NCBI GenBank assembly: GCA_003993805.1
Contig: RSEF01000031.1
Coordinates: 59,314,563-59,378,562, forward strand
Direction of reading: 5' to 3'
Source of the DNA: Himantopus leucocephalus
Lineage: Eukaryota; Chordata; Aves; Charadriiformes; Recurvirostridae
Length of the DNA: 64,000 bases
Shown one piece after another: positions 34,901 to 47,593 of this stretch; position 1 is the first letter of the stretch; every line of letters starts with the position of its first letter. The notes under the pieces were generated by a model. The model did no database searches, was not told the DNA's origin, and saw only the letters and a list, made by a program, of their open reading frames with translations. Made by a program: the position numbers and the translations under genes.

Positions 34901-37900
34901 CCTTTATACTGGAGTGTAATGGCTGCTATTGATACTCTGTGTAGCTGTGTGCATACAAGTAACAAAAAGCTATTGTAAGTATAAAGAAATAAGCATTTTT
35001 ATTGAAGGGTGTGATGCTTCCTCTGTATTTTCCCCAAAGAATCCAGTGTATGCTCTGGAAGAGAAAAATGTTCCTTCCCTTCATTTTTTTAGACACTAAG
35101 CTATATCTTAGGATTTTTTTCTTCCTAGCTGAAGGCGTTTTCTTGCCTCAGCTGCTAAAAGTATTCAGCTAACAATTTTCTCATTAGCCACCGTAACTAA
35201 GTGGATGTAGTTAAGATTTTCACCAAATTAAAGTTGCAAAGCAAATGTATTAGTTAGTCTTTCATCCTGTATTTTGCCAAGCCTAAACAAGAGAGAGCTT
35301 GTGTGAAAGGAAATCTGCAAGGCTGAGGTCACAGGGAAGGTAAAACCAAGGGACTCTGGAATACACACAATATTAAGAACAACAATCTAACTTTCAGAAG
35401 ACGATGATAATCTTTAGGAATATAAATTACTCATAGAACCATGCTTCTTGAGGTAATACTTACAAGTTACGTGTTCCAATTTGTGCATATTTTTTCAGCC
35501 AGATTATAGCAGAAATGTTCTACAGGAAACAGGGTGAAAGAATTGTCTACCCTATCAGGATCTTGGACCTCTCCAAGGCCAGCAGCTAGGTCTGTGAGGT
35601 AGGAATAGCATCTTCTATGGGGCTCTTTTATCTTTCTGATGCAAAGCTGACAGGGTCAGCACCAGTAGGCAGGAGATGGTGGCAAATATACATGGGAAAA
35701 GCATCCCATGGGGAAAGGAGCTGAAAAAGGGAGGTTTCAAAATACAGCTCGTTCCCACACTTGAGTTTCTCCATATGTATTGTAAGCTCACTTTCTGGGA
35801 GGTGTTGTTTGTATGAAAAAGGTTTGTGTCCCTGTATTACCTGCTTTGCACAGTCACTTTTTTACAAAATATAATTCCTTCTTCATTTCCTGAGTATTGC
35901 CATGAGCTAGACGCTATCAGTACCATAACCCTCAAAGGTGGCACTGATCAGTATGCTACGCGGACCACATAATGGCATTAAGTCTAAGAAACTCAAAGTA
36001 CATTAAGCATAATGAGAAGCGTGCTGTAAAAAAGAATAGCTTTTCACATCTCCGGAAACAAGAAACCATACAGCTGAGAAAGGCTTGAGTGAAAGGATCA
36101 AGTTCAAACTGCGACCCAAATATCCCCAAAGGCTGGTGGTGTTTGGACGCAGAATTTTCCATTAGTGCATTGCTACTTCAGTGAACTCTGAATTTAGCTT
36201 CATATACAGCACTGAACTCTCTCAAATCTCCTTTGGATGCAACATCTTGGTTTGGGTCCATCTCTGTTGAGCAGCTGTGGCAAAACCTAAGTACATCAAA
36301 TTTGTGCTTGGTGAACCTCGTGTTGATTTCTGCCCTCTACTGGAAATGAACCTGGTGGCACTCATACACTGACAGCAAACTGGAATGGCAGCTGCTGCCA
36401 GAAAAATATTTCCTTGCACACACACTTATTTTCTGCTTTCGTGACTGGTGAACAGTTTCACCTGTAAAACTGCTATTTTGGGTGACAATACAGCAAGTGA
36501 AATAGTCTGTGAAATTGTAATTCTGAAGCACTCTAGCAAATACAGTGAGGATTTTAAGACCATGGGAAAAGAATAAAAAAAAAATCACACGGTGCCATTT
36601 TTACATTCTGCGGTGCAGTGTAAAATTGTTTATTCTGGCCCTAAATAAGAGGCGGGGCAGTCACATGTGGATCACTGAAGCAAGTACCTATCCTTTCCTA
36701 CTGGGGTGACATTCAGGAGAACGCTATCACAGGCTTGCCAGTGATTGCCAGATTTCTTCTAAGTTATGATTATCATTATATGACTATACTGGCTTGTGGG
36801 TATGTCGGTCTGCTTGTGGATGGGAGACGGTGGTTTGTTTGAGAGCTTTGGGAAAAGGGGAAATAAATCTCTTCAGGAAAAAATAACCGTGAGAATGTAG
36901 ATGAAATTATGAATGACGCTATAAAGTTACACAACATGAGTGAATGGGGCTGTTACAAAGAGAAGAAACTTCCAGCAAAGTCCTTCATGGGCACCACTAC
37001 CCCAGGGTGAAGAGATTATCTTTAGGTGCGAAGCCGCAGATGCTGGGAGCTGCCTGCAACTCTCTCCCTTGCCTTTTCCTATTTGTGAGGGTTTTCCTAC
37101 TGCCACTCACATTAAGGTGCACAGGTAGAATTGGCCATAGAAATATTGAAGCAGGTGAGGTAAGCTACTAAAAGGTTATGACAGTGGCTCATTTGGGGGT
37201 ATTAAAGAGCACAGTGGGATGGAGTGGGGCATATTCTCTAACAAAGGACGAGTGAGCATTGTATGGTGCAACACATACTGGTAGCCTAGTCAACTGAAGT
37301 GAGAATCTCAGTCCCTTTCAAGATCTCACTGATTCCCTCTCCTCTTTGTAAGTCTTGTCCACGTGAAGAACTGTGCCAGTATTGCTTGGTGAGTGTTTTT
37401 AAGTAAACAAAATTAAATCAATTTAGATCCTTTGTGAATGTCTAAATCAGAAGGACGGAGAGCCTCTGACTTATAAACTTTCTAATTCTTGCTTCACCAC
37501 TTGCAATAGCCCCAACAGAAGAGACAGGGCAAAACCCAACACTTCTAGACTGAGCTTTTGTATTTGATTCTTGCTCATACTCTGTTCTTTTGCTTTTCGT
37601 TTTTGGTTGTGCCATTCCCCCCTCACCAGGCTTAGGAAGTGTCATACACTCACAGCACGAGTGTTTGATCCAAGAGCAAGCATTCACTGCAAGGAAGACT
37701 GTCCCAATCTAAAGAACTGCTGTATGAGAAAACAGCTGTAATACACATTCCTATTTAGCTTCAAATCAACATTATGGCTATTTACATATATGATACTGTT
37801 TGTCCTGATAAGAACGTAGTATGCTGCCAAGCAGAAGAAAATAGCATGGGTTTGTATCTGAAAGTCTGAGTTGATGTTTTTAGGGCTCTCTAGAGCCTTA

Positions 37901-40900
37901 CAGATTTCCTGTTAATTACTGTATACTGCCTTGCACGAACTACAGGTTTTCCCCATTTTGTTGTTCAAAAAGAAACCCCACTCAGACTGCCTTGCCTTCT
38001 TTGTGGCTCCTCACACTTCTTTCTATCAGCCCTTGCAGAGGTGTATTCTCTTGCAGGGACAATGAAGAATTTCAAAGCAATTAGGATGTGGGCGGTTAAT
38101 CTTTGTGAATCTTCACAACTGGTGTCACTTAGCAGTACTCTAAACAGCTTCAGCATAATTAGGCCAGTGCTTCTGGCTTTCTGGTTTGGTTTCTGCTGCT
38201 TGTAGGTTCAAAATCCTTGTAGGAAGCTTTAGGTTTCCTGAGCTGGCAGCAGAATACACGTTCTAGCTGATGACTGCAATGAGCAGCCTGGTGGAAGTAG
38301 GCAGCAGGCAGGCTGTGGAGGTGACTTGTGGAAAAACTTCAAGCCCGACAGAAACCCACAGCATACTTTCCAAAAGCAAAACCCCAACAAAACCTCACTG
38401 GCTTCACAGTCTGACCTTTCTTCCTCTGCAAGCGTCATGACATGCAGGGAAGAAGATGACTCTGTCTACCCCTGCCTGCAGAGCTGTCCTTCAGCCCTAA
38501 TGGTGGTGACAGGGAGGAGACATGGGTTTGAGTCATGCTCTGAGTTGTTTGCAGTACCAAGCTGTGGTTCAGGGGGAGCCTTGTGCATCACAGCTTCACT
38601 TCAAGTGGCATGCTCTCATCATTTGCAGTTGTGTCAAATGCCTTGTAAGGGCTGTAATTTTTTCCCTGTTCCCAGCGAGGGAGGGAAGTGACTGCACTAC
38701 TACACCCAGACACAGCTTCACCACCTCTAATGAATGCAAATGAGGGGTCAGCCATTGTTTGCATGAAACAGCAGGGCACTTTCTCTCTGCCCCCCCTTTA
38801 AGGTACTGAGAACACATATGTGTTTCACAGACCTGTGCCCAAACCATTGGGCAGCAGTCACTCCCGTTCTCCCCAAACTGCTGAGCAACCTTATGGACCC
38901 CCCACTTTAGCTGCTGCTCTGGCAGTCCAGTGTTGACGCAAGTGTCAGCTTATCCCTGAAGAGGTGACACTGCCTTGTTTAACTTTAACTTATTTCACTT
39001 TATCTAGAACAAGCATTTTCCTTGCCAGATTTTTTTTTCTCTCTCTCCACTCTTCACCCCATCCCAAAAAGGACTGGAGAGGGATTCATTTCCAGCTGTG
39101 CAGGAAAAGAAAGAGAGCAAAACAATTCACAGTGCAGCCAAACTTCAGCTGAAAGATGACATTGCATTTACTAAGCTGTAAATGCAGATGAAATGCTGCT
39201 TTTTTACTAAGGAATGGGGAAAGGGAAAGCTTAACTCTGTCAATAAAAGTAAAGGCAGCTGCAGTACCATGAATTTAACAGCATCTTGCATTATAGTATG
39301 GAGAATGCTTAGCCCAAGGTCCAGAAAACAAAAGGGCTGAAGCAGGAGGAAATTGCCCCCACACCTGGGCAAGAACTTCTTGTTTGCATTGGGGTTAGAA
39401 GAAATCCAGTCTTACACAGATGGGATTCACACAACAATGAACTGGGAAACAGCAGTGCCATAACAGGAGGGAGCTAGTGGAAAGGTGTATGCTGTTCATC
39501 AACAAGATGTGAAGCAACACTGGAGAAAACTGATCTGCACTTACAGTTGTAATTTTGCCTGGAACCAATTTAGAGCCTATTTAATTCTGATTTATACTGA
39601 GCTCTGCCTGACCTAAAACGGGTCCCTTTTTCTCTTTTTCCAAGTTTTGAACTATGACAGCATCAGGAAAATCACAGCACAGCCAGCCTCTATTTCAACC
39701 AGGTCTTTCTGTCCACTCCTTGGTTAAGATCTTCCCTAACAGAGAGGGTGCTTGGCTCAGGATTTACATGCTGAGTGGGGATTTGACCACCGCTTGGAGC
39801 TCAGTTCCCAGTCTGTGGTTCAAGGCAATCTGCAGGATTTGGGGTTATATCATTTCAGTCAAAGTCTTCCCTTCCTGTCCCTAAACCAGGCCTGTCATTC
39901 CCCTTCTTGCTTTTTGCCAGACTCATCCTATTGCTCCAGGTGCTTTGCAGGGACCACCTTGGTCAGCTGTGTGAGATGTCTCCATAACCCTGATGCAAGA
40001 AGTAGTCATCCTTCTGTATGCAGAGGTCAGTGCGCAAGCGCTGGCAGACCCAAATGACAGTGACTTGGCTGAGTGTGCGGGAGCCGGCGGATGGCTGTGC
40101 CACACCAGCTCTGCAGGCCACCCTGCCTTTGGGCAGAAATCCCTCCTGCCGATGGGGATGGATCTATGGCTGTGCTTCCAGACTGACTTCCTTGTCTGTA
40201 AGACAGCATCAGTTCCCAGAAAACTGCACGTGGCTGTGGCTGAAATACCAAGAGTGTGATTCTGTCTCAGGGATTTGCTGCCTTCACGCTGCGCTCCAGC
40301 TGTGCTTTCATGGCAGATGACATCAGCAGCACTCCTCAAGCCCAGCATATAATATTCTTAAAGCAATACAGAAACTAATTAATTCCAAGTGTGCCCCTAA
40401 TTTCCTGACACAGCTTGTATCTGCCTTTACTTTTGCACATGCAGGAACCAAGCCTTCTTCTTTCTCCTCATCCTAAGTGGTCTTGAAGTAAGCAACATTA
40501 AATAAACATGCAAGGTTGTATATATTCCCTACAGACTGCATGGGGTTTTCGCAATGTGGATCTCATTAAGATCAAATGGTCTAAGGGAATAGCAAACCTG
40601 GCTTTGAGTAATAAAATAATCATGATAGTCCTTGTGTAAGCCAAAGCTTTCAGAGGAATTTGCCACCAAATTCAGCATTCCAAAAAGTGTCCTTTAATTT
40701 TGCACGTGCAACTAGAGCACTTCATCAATTTCACAGCCTGTCTCATGCTGAATACAAACTAATAGGGGCACAAAAAATCAAGGGACATCAATCTCATGCC
40801 AGTCCTGCAACTATTGATCAAAACTCAACAGAGTAAATAAGAAGTCTTTTCAGAAAATTCAGCAGTTCCTAGATCGTATCCCAAAAAAGAATCCCCACCA

Positions 40901-43900
40901 AGACTGCATCCTTTGTAGGGCTTATTTTAGATCCAAATCCATTTGAACTACTCTTAAGAAAAGTCAAATATGTCATAAAGGTGTTATACCTGTTTTGACA
41001 CAATAAGAAAAGGATTTGGTTAAACTGGTATGATTTCACCAGAAGTACACTGTGGTACTATGACCCTGAGCTGTTTGTCCATCGTCACAAAAGAAAAGTT
41101 TGCTGCCTTTTCTGTAGCACAACACTCATCTGTGAGACCCTCTCTGCCATGAAGTTGTTTCTTGAATTCCACAGACTGTAGCACAAGACTGCCATTGTAG
41201 CCTTCATAATGAAATGCAGTGGCAGGCAAAAGCGGTTACCAAATTTGCTGCAAAATGCAGATTGTAAATGGAAAGAGAAATATCAATTTGACATTAACGT
41301 TGTGGGTTTTTTCTGCATTTTTTCCATCAAATAGTTATATATCTCTTGCTCATCTCTTGTCTCATTCAGCTGCTTGAGACTACACTGAGTGAATGAACAT
41401 GAATGAGGCTCCAGGAAACGCATTTTTCCAGAGTTTCTGCTTTTCACAGTGGTGGAAAAAAGCTTAGAAATGCGAGTAAAGTGATTGCTACAGAGTTAGC
41501 AACTGTAAAAGAAAGAGAAGGGTAGCCACTACACAGTACCAGAAGTTGTACAGGATCTTTTTTCCTAAGCTGAATACATCCATCCTGAGGCTGTGACTTA
41601 GGATTCTGGGGTGTTTTGGAATGATAACTGTTGCAGCAGGTTGGATAGGGTGACTTGAAAATCTGGGGAGACCCAAGGAACACATCAGCTGATATCTGCT
41701 GGACATTATGACTCTGTACATTGTTTTACTTGCCTTCTAGTGTCCTTGCCTGTAGTCACTCACAGTTAACAGGGTCCTTTCCATGAGGCTACAGCACATT
41801 CCTATATAGTTCACTCTGCATAACATGCATTTTGTGGGGTCACTCTGCAAAGATGCTTTAATTTAGGTCACCCAGCCTGAAGCCTGGATTTTTTCCTGCA
41901 ATTTTGAGGGGTTCCTGATGTTGTGCTCTGGGGTCACTCTGCGCCATAAAGTATCAATGGAGCCTTCTACATAAATCATATTGTTAAAGATTCCTTTACA
42001 GCTTTGGGTTCAAACACAGATCTTCCAGTCCCCACAATCACAACGCCTCCAGGCCAGCTGTGAATTAAGTGAATTACCTCAAACTATTAGCTGCAGCACG
42101 TCTCCTTCCAAGTAATTAATGGGGAGGAGGGAAGAGATGTTTTCCAGACTCCTGGTGTGAGGTAAGAGTTGGCTTCTCCCCGTTTCAGTGCAGGAATGGC
42201 TGGAGAGGTACCCGCCCACGTGAGCCTTGGTTAAGTGACGTGAGGTGAGAGCTCCTGGCCAAGGGAGCAGCCTGTTGCACAATTTACCACATGCCACTTG
42301 AGGACTAAGGAAAAAAAAAAAAGTGGGAGCATAGAGGGGGAGCCTGTGAGACCACGCTGCCACCAGGAAAGGTAGCACGCCTTGCTGGCAGCCAGTGGCT
42401 TTTGAGGGAGAAGGTGTGTGATTGACAACCCCATCATCCAGCACTGGGCTCCAGTCAGGAGGCACCAGCTTCTAGGAAACTGTTGCAACTCTTAATTGCA
42501 TGTTTTTTACAACGCATTCCCTGGGGTTTGCGTCACTACTGGCAACATAATTTGCCAAATGTTTGTTCCATGTCCACCTTGGGTTTCGGGTACTCCTGGG
42601 CTGCGATTTTCTTTTGGTCACAGTGCCAAAAATGCCTTTGCTTGAATGGGAAATTACCATCAAGCACACAGAGGTCTGATCCCACAACTGGGACTATTCC
42701 TCACTAGAAAGATAAACAGCAACCTGAGACGCACCAAAGGCTTCTGTGTGAGGTGGAGAAGAAAGCCTCTATCCGTTCCACTGGATTTAGCAATACCCTT
42801 GTAAAAAACACTGGCAGATGTTTTAACTACACAGACACAGCCCAAAATCACATCCTTCATACCCAGGTATGTGGTATAACATCTGTTGGCTTTAGAAAGG
42901 TCATGAGTCAGCCCTGAGGAAGACCACCACCTGATTATCCATTTATGAAATGATGCATCCGAAGGGGTGATGAGCAGGACAAGTGGGAGCTGTCACCTGT
43001 GGATCTGGAAGTGTGACCTCCTTGCCAGTCACAAGGAAGTCAGCACCAACAGTCTAAACATCTGAGCGACACAAAAGCACAAGGCATAAGCAGGGATTAA
43101 ACTGGTGATAAGGAGGAAAACACGGCAAATATTTCTGGGCATTTGGTATAGAGTGGGGCACAAATTTGAAAAAGAATTCATTGCATTCAGCAGTTCAAGC
43201 ACATAGATAGGTGGTCTCCAAGCTTTTATCGCACTTCTACACTTACATTATTTTTTATTTCAAAATCACTATTTTATGAAACCCTTAAATGGTTATTATG
43301 CACATTACGTTATGTTAAGTTCAGTCTTCCATGAATGCAATAAAGCCCTAGGCTATGCTGTATATTAAACTTTGCCTGGACTTACTCCCTCCTCCCTATA
43401 TTTTTCCATTTTTTGCTGATGCCATAAGTTTTGCTTTTCTTTCCCTGGAATCTTTTTATTTTTAATTAAAATAAATAGTTTCAATGTATCCTTTCTCAAA
43501 TAATGCAAACTATCTAAAGAATGGCAGTGCAGTTATTTTAATTCACTTCCTTCTAAAACTTCCCTTGTAGTTGGAACATGCTTTGAGCCACTTCTGAAAT
43601 TGCTGTTTAGTGCTTTCCCCCTTCAATATTTTGCTTTATTTCCTTCATTGTTTCCTTCCTCAAGAGCTATCAGGAAGACTTTTCAAGTTTGAGGTTGGCG
43701 CAGATAAGATGTCCTGGTGTCTTTTAGGGGAGGACTGCGTGTTATCATGATCATTCTGCCCTTGTACTGGAGCACACCTGCAACATCAGCAAGTACCTAA
43801 GCGATCTCCTATGGTGGGACATGTCACAGAGATGAGACCAAGCTGGAGACTTTTCCTCTCATTAACATACCTGTTAATTGATATAATTTTCTATGGTTTC

Positions 43901-44010
43901 ATGATCTGTTGCAAGGAAAGTATGGTCAGATCTCAATGATATTGAAAGTATATTTGGGCCATCTAGCAATCATAGTATTTGATTTGATTCACTTCTTGTT
44001 TAGATTGCAG
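31923..44010. other. Long unique stretch, no gene recognised
   Basis: About 12 kb of sequence with only scattered short open frames. It includes a short AATA simple repeat (33121-33140) and a 13-bp direct repeat (41836 and 41930). A GC-richer patch at 39.7-40.3 kb has open frames on both strands but no domain. Donor-like sites near 34652, 37159 and 42163 lack good acceptors. Confidence 0.45.
33121..33140. repeat. (AATA)n simple repeat
   Basis: Four to five units of AATA within an A-rich context. Confidence 0.85.
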
Positions 44011-44216
44011 ATAGTACTTGCAGACCTCTGCCCTTCTATACCTATATCATCTTTTGCCTTTTTAATAAGTATGAAATTATTGTATCAAAGACACGCACAG
44101 TTTTCAACCTCTCCTAACCAACCCCCATCCTACATGCGAAACACACAAAGGCAACAGAGAAGTTCTAAAACGTTACACAGTTCATTTAGAGAGTGATATA
44201 AAACTATGCAATTTAG
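44011..44216 (+). other. Weak candidate exon with strong donor
   Basis: An acceptor-like tgtttagattgcag precedes 206 bp ending ATTTAG and the very strong donor GTAAGTAAG. The one long frame stops about 20 bp before the donor, so if transcribed it is more likely a non-coding or 3'-untranslated exon. A second strong donor (ACAAG/GTAAGTAG) lies 560 bp further on at 44776, without a clear acceptor. Confidence 0.12.
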
Positions 44217-46061
44217 GTAAGTAAGAAATATCAAAGGGAAAAACAGAGATGATACAAAAATACCCTGACGTTGGGGTGCCATGGCATCTAAAATTGATGA
44301 ATGCTTTTGCTGAAGTTCAGAAGCAGCATCTGACTTGGGTCAAACGTGGGCCTGTGGTCAGATACATAGCTTGTGCTCTTTTCAGAGCATAAGCTTCTCC
44401 TTGCATTGCTGATATGAAAAAAAAATTAGGTGTGTCTTTGTGTTTACAAAGCTTCCCCATGGGATTTTGTGCTTGTGTAAAGCTGAATTTGAGGTGAAAC
44501 TCATAGGAACCGTGGACAGGTGGGAGCCATGAAGCTGAAGTAATTGCTGATTGCAACTTCCTGAGAAAGCCAAGGACTGAGGTTTTTGAAGCTATTAGCA
44601 ATATTCAACACAGTTATAATTCCATGTCACTGAAAGTTTTGTCTGGGAGTTTCCTGAGATTTCTGAATAGGCATCGTAACATTAAGGGCTCTGATAATAC
44701 AGTATAGTTTTAAAGAGATCTGCACGCTAGTGATGCTTCTTCATTAAAACCTGGAATTGCTTGTAAGGACACAAGGTAAGTAGATAAAAAAAGAGGAGGC
44801 CACCATAGTGAGCTACTGACTGGAGCGACCAATCATCTTCACAGAGTGCCTGGCGGGATGCAACCCAGCAAACAGCCCAACTCTGGAAAGCCTCACGGTT
44901 CATACTGTGGGCACCTGCAAGTGTTTCATGATGATAACAACAACTTTGTCTCCTCAGAGGCAGACAAATACTCTGTCCAGCTCTGAGACAGTCTACAGGT
45001 TTCTAGTTCAGTCCCGAATGACAGGGAACCGACCTGGTGTTCAAGAGCTGCTTGTGGCTCACTGTGCTCTTCTCTGTGCAGGCAAGGCAATGTTGGCCAC
45101 CTCTCCCTCCTTCTGCTTCCCAGCTGCAGCTCCAGTTGCCTCCAGGCTTACACATTTCTCCCCGTTCCCCTTGGACCCTGAGTCTCTCCTCACCTTTCCA
45201 AGATGTGGGTTTTCAGCCCAACCACCTGCACCTTCACTTCCTCTAAACCCTCTGGCTCTTTGTACCGTCCTCTGCAAGCCCCAAGAAGTCACTGCAGGAA
45301 AATACCACGGTGCCATCGCAGTTCCTTTCCTACGAAGCAGTGAAACTGCAGTTTCCTTCCTCCTGCCTCCGAGAGCCCCTCTGTCAGCTGTGCTAGGTCC
45401 TCTGTTCTGCCTACCAGGGTGGGCTTCATCTCTTGAGTTTTTGGATGAAAATGAAAATTATTTCCTCCCATCTCATTCCTTTACCACATGCATGGAACAA
45501 CTGATCATTGTACTATTTGTAACCTGTTTGAAAATTTATGTGCCATTGTGCCTTCTCTTTTCTAAGCACCTCTAGTTGTCTGCAGGGGAACACAGGTAAT
45601 GTTTTCTAGTTATCTTGTGGCTCTTGTTTGGCTCCATCATTCACAAAGTAAAGAGGCCAATGCATATGCCTGCAAAGGCCTCCTCGGCTCCTAGTAGGAA
45701 GTTTGAGGGATGAATCTGTTCAGTTTGAAGTGTCTTCTCTCACTATTAACACCTCCTTCAAGCTCTCCTAAAAATGCTGGCGTAAAATGAGGCCTCTGAC
45801 AGTGCACTTCAACTGGTTTGCTTTTCTGGAGGGAAAAGAGCCATTGCTGTTTGCCAAAAAGGGATGAAATGCACTCACTCTTCACAGAAAATGGGCCACT
45901 AGACCTTGTAGCTGCCCAGAAAAAAAAACCCCAAACAGTAGTTCTAATGACAAATGAGAGGTAAATATTGCTGGCAAAGCCATCCCTATCTCTAAAGGGA
46001 TGTCTCCTCTGGCTGCGAAAATCTAACTTTCATGACCTCTTCCTTTTGTTGTTTTTTGTAG
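44217..46061. other. Non-coding sequence with one long open frame
   Basis: A plus-strand frame of about 215 codons from the ATG at 44928 to 45575 is the longest ATG frame in the window. It is rich in Pro, Ser and Leu, lies in a locally GC-richer patch and shows no domain, so I do not call it a gene. Confidence 0.4.
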
Positions 46062-46305
46062 GCAAGCAGCTGGTTCCGATTAGCCTGCAGGAATGTCGTC
46101 CCTGGGCTGGTGCAGAAGTGAACGTGCCATATGAAACCTGCAGCCTGCATGAAGAAGGGAAAGGAGTATCCTGCAAAGATCATCAAATAATGATGACTAA
46201 TGATCCATTTCCTACCTACATGATCTATCCGGAGACATTATCTGATTGACTTGTGTTTTTTCAGCTTCCCTTTTTAAAATAAATGTGTTTTAGAGCACAG
46301 AAGCC
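46062..46305 (+). other. Candidate 3'-terminal exon
   Basis: A strong acceptor (cctcttccttttgttgttttttgtag) is followed by an open frame of 62 codons. It begins GKQLVPISLQECRPWAGAEV if the codon split by the splice is Gly, and ends in TGA at about 46250. A polyadenylation signal AATAAA (46278-46283) and T/G-rich sequence follow. The order acceptor, frame, stop and poly(A) signal is that of a last exon. The protein sequence is not recognised. It could equally be a non-coding RNA exon or chance. Confidence 0.17.
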
Positions 46306-47350
46306 ACTGGACTGACCCAGGGAGAATGTGTGTTACACTATTTTTCTTCTTAAAGCTGTATTAAAATTCTCAACAAAATATAGTCTTCCCTACTTCAGAA
46401 ATGACTGTCTAGAGGCAAAAGCTAATTCTTCCTCTTTCTGTGTCCCCTCCCAGATATTAAGGGTTCTACAACCTTGTTGACATTGCCCCATGCCACAGAC
46501 AAAAAATGTCTTTAATTATGGAAATGGTATGATTAAATTCATTTCCACATGCATTTAGCTTCCAGTCTGTTGTTCCTGTTTCAGACATACAGAAAGGCTG
46601 TGTGCCTGTCACCTAATCCGGTTTTTGGTCAGTACTGGATCGGTTTGTCTAATTAAAGGTAACATCCCTCTCAGTAAACCTTGCATTGTTAATCATCAGC
46701 AAAGTCACGCTGAGGTAACACATACTTAACAGCAGTGGATTCAAACACACATGATTTTGTGAAAGAGAGCCGACCAGTGGGACATGCCACACATATGTTT
46801 AATATATATGGGAATGTACTGAACAGCCAAAAGGAAGAATGTTAATTTTCCTTTGTCTCACATGAAAATGAAGATCTGTCAGACACAAGCTACAGACTTT
46901 ATGAATGGCTAGCTTGAATTTGGCATTGGAGAGGGGGAGTCAGTAGAGGATGGGAGAATCCTTTTTCAAAACTGAACGAGTTAAAAAATTCCCTTAAGTG
47001 TTGTGTTCAAAATAGAAAACATGTAATGGCTATTTTATGTCTACATGTTCATTTTTCATGTATTATTTCTTATGTATGAAACAGGCAGTTTTCAGAACAG
47101 AAGTATACATACCAAATTTAATTGTCCACAGGCATAAAAACTGCCAGGTCTAAGAGTGAAAAAGTAACGCAGGAGGAAAGATTAGTGGGACAATTTGCAA
47201 GATAAGAAAAATAAGAAAAAAGGAAGTTTTCTGCCCTTGCAGATGGTAAATAAGCTAAAGATGGTAAATAAGCTAAAAAACAGCTAAGAAATAACAATCC
47301 TTTCTTCTGTTTTCACAAAACTTTGATATTTTTTGCCCTGGAAGTTCCAG
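46306..47350. other. Non-coding sequence
   Basis: Unique sequence with an 18-bp tandem duplication at 47241-47276. A phrase near 46609-46630 resembles the left block of the repeat at 28.15 kb. Confidence 0.4.
47241..47276. repeat. Perfect 18-bp tandem duplication
   Basis: agatggtaaataagctaa is present twice in direct succession with no mismatch, indicating a recent slippage duplication. Confidence 0.9.
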
Positions 47351-47593
47351 ATGCCTTGGGAGGCTCCTGACAGCGTCCGCAGGGCACAGATCTGTCAGGC
47401 TCAAGTGTCTGAGCTCTGCAAACACACCCACATCCAGCTCTTCTTTGTAAGAGACTTGGGTGCGAGATCAGAGATCACATACGAGCTTAATAATGGACAG
47501 GCATATTTTATGCAACATCATTATGCTGCAGCTTCAGGAAACCTGGCTTGGAAAGTCACGCTGAATCTCCCCAAAAACAGTTTTTCTGTTTTT
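47351..47593 (+). other. Candidate 81-codon phase-0 coding exon
   Basis: After a pyrimidine-rich run ending gttccag, a frame opens at ATG and stays open for exactly 81 codons up to CTGTTTTT and the strong donor GTAAGTAAA. It starts MPWEAPDSVRRAQICQAQVS and includes RDLGARSEITYELNNGQAYF and AAASGNLAWKVTLNLPKNSF. Composition is protein-like. I do not recognise a domain. About 140 bp downstream another plus-strand frame (about 47733-48025) is open for about 98 codons and ends in TAA. It reads well (FYFEPWHFVSCPRIYAMSHE, then QTTDDRPFSGPVLEEDPK). The two could be successive exons of one unknown gene, or a decayed element. The other possibility is chance open frames. Confidence 0.25.

Noticed and set aside
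40020..40350. Overlapping open frames on both strands in a GC-richer patch
   Set aside because: Open frames on both strands together indicate a composition effect rather than coding sequence.
42000..42030. B-box-like gggttcaaacac considered as a tRNA or tRNA-derived SINE
   Set aside because: No A-box at the right distance and no cloverleaf.
44928..45575. Longest ATG open frame (about 215 codons, plus strand)
   Set aside because: Pro/Ser/Leu-rich composition in a locally GC-richer patch, no domain, no promoter or clear splice context. It is most likely a chance frame.
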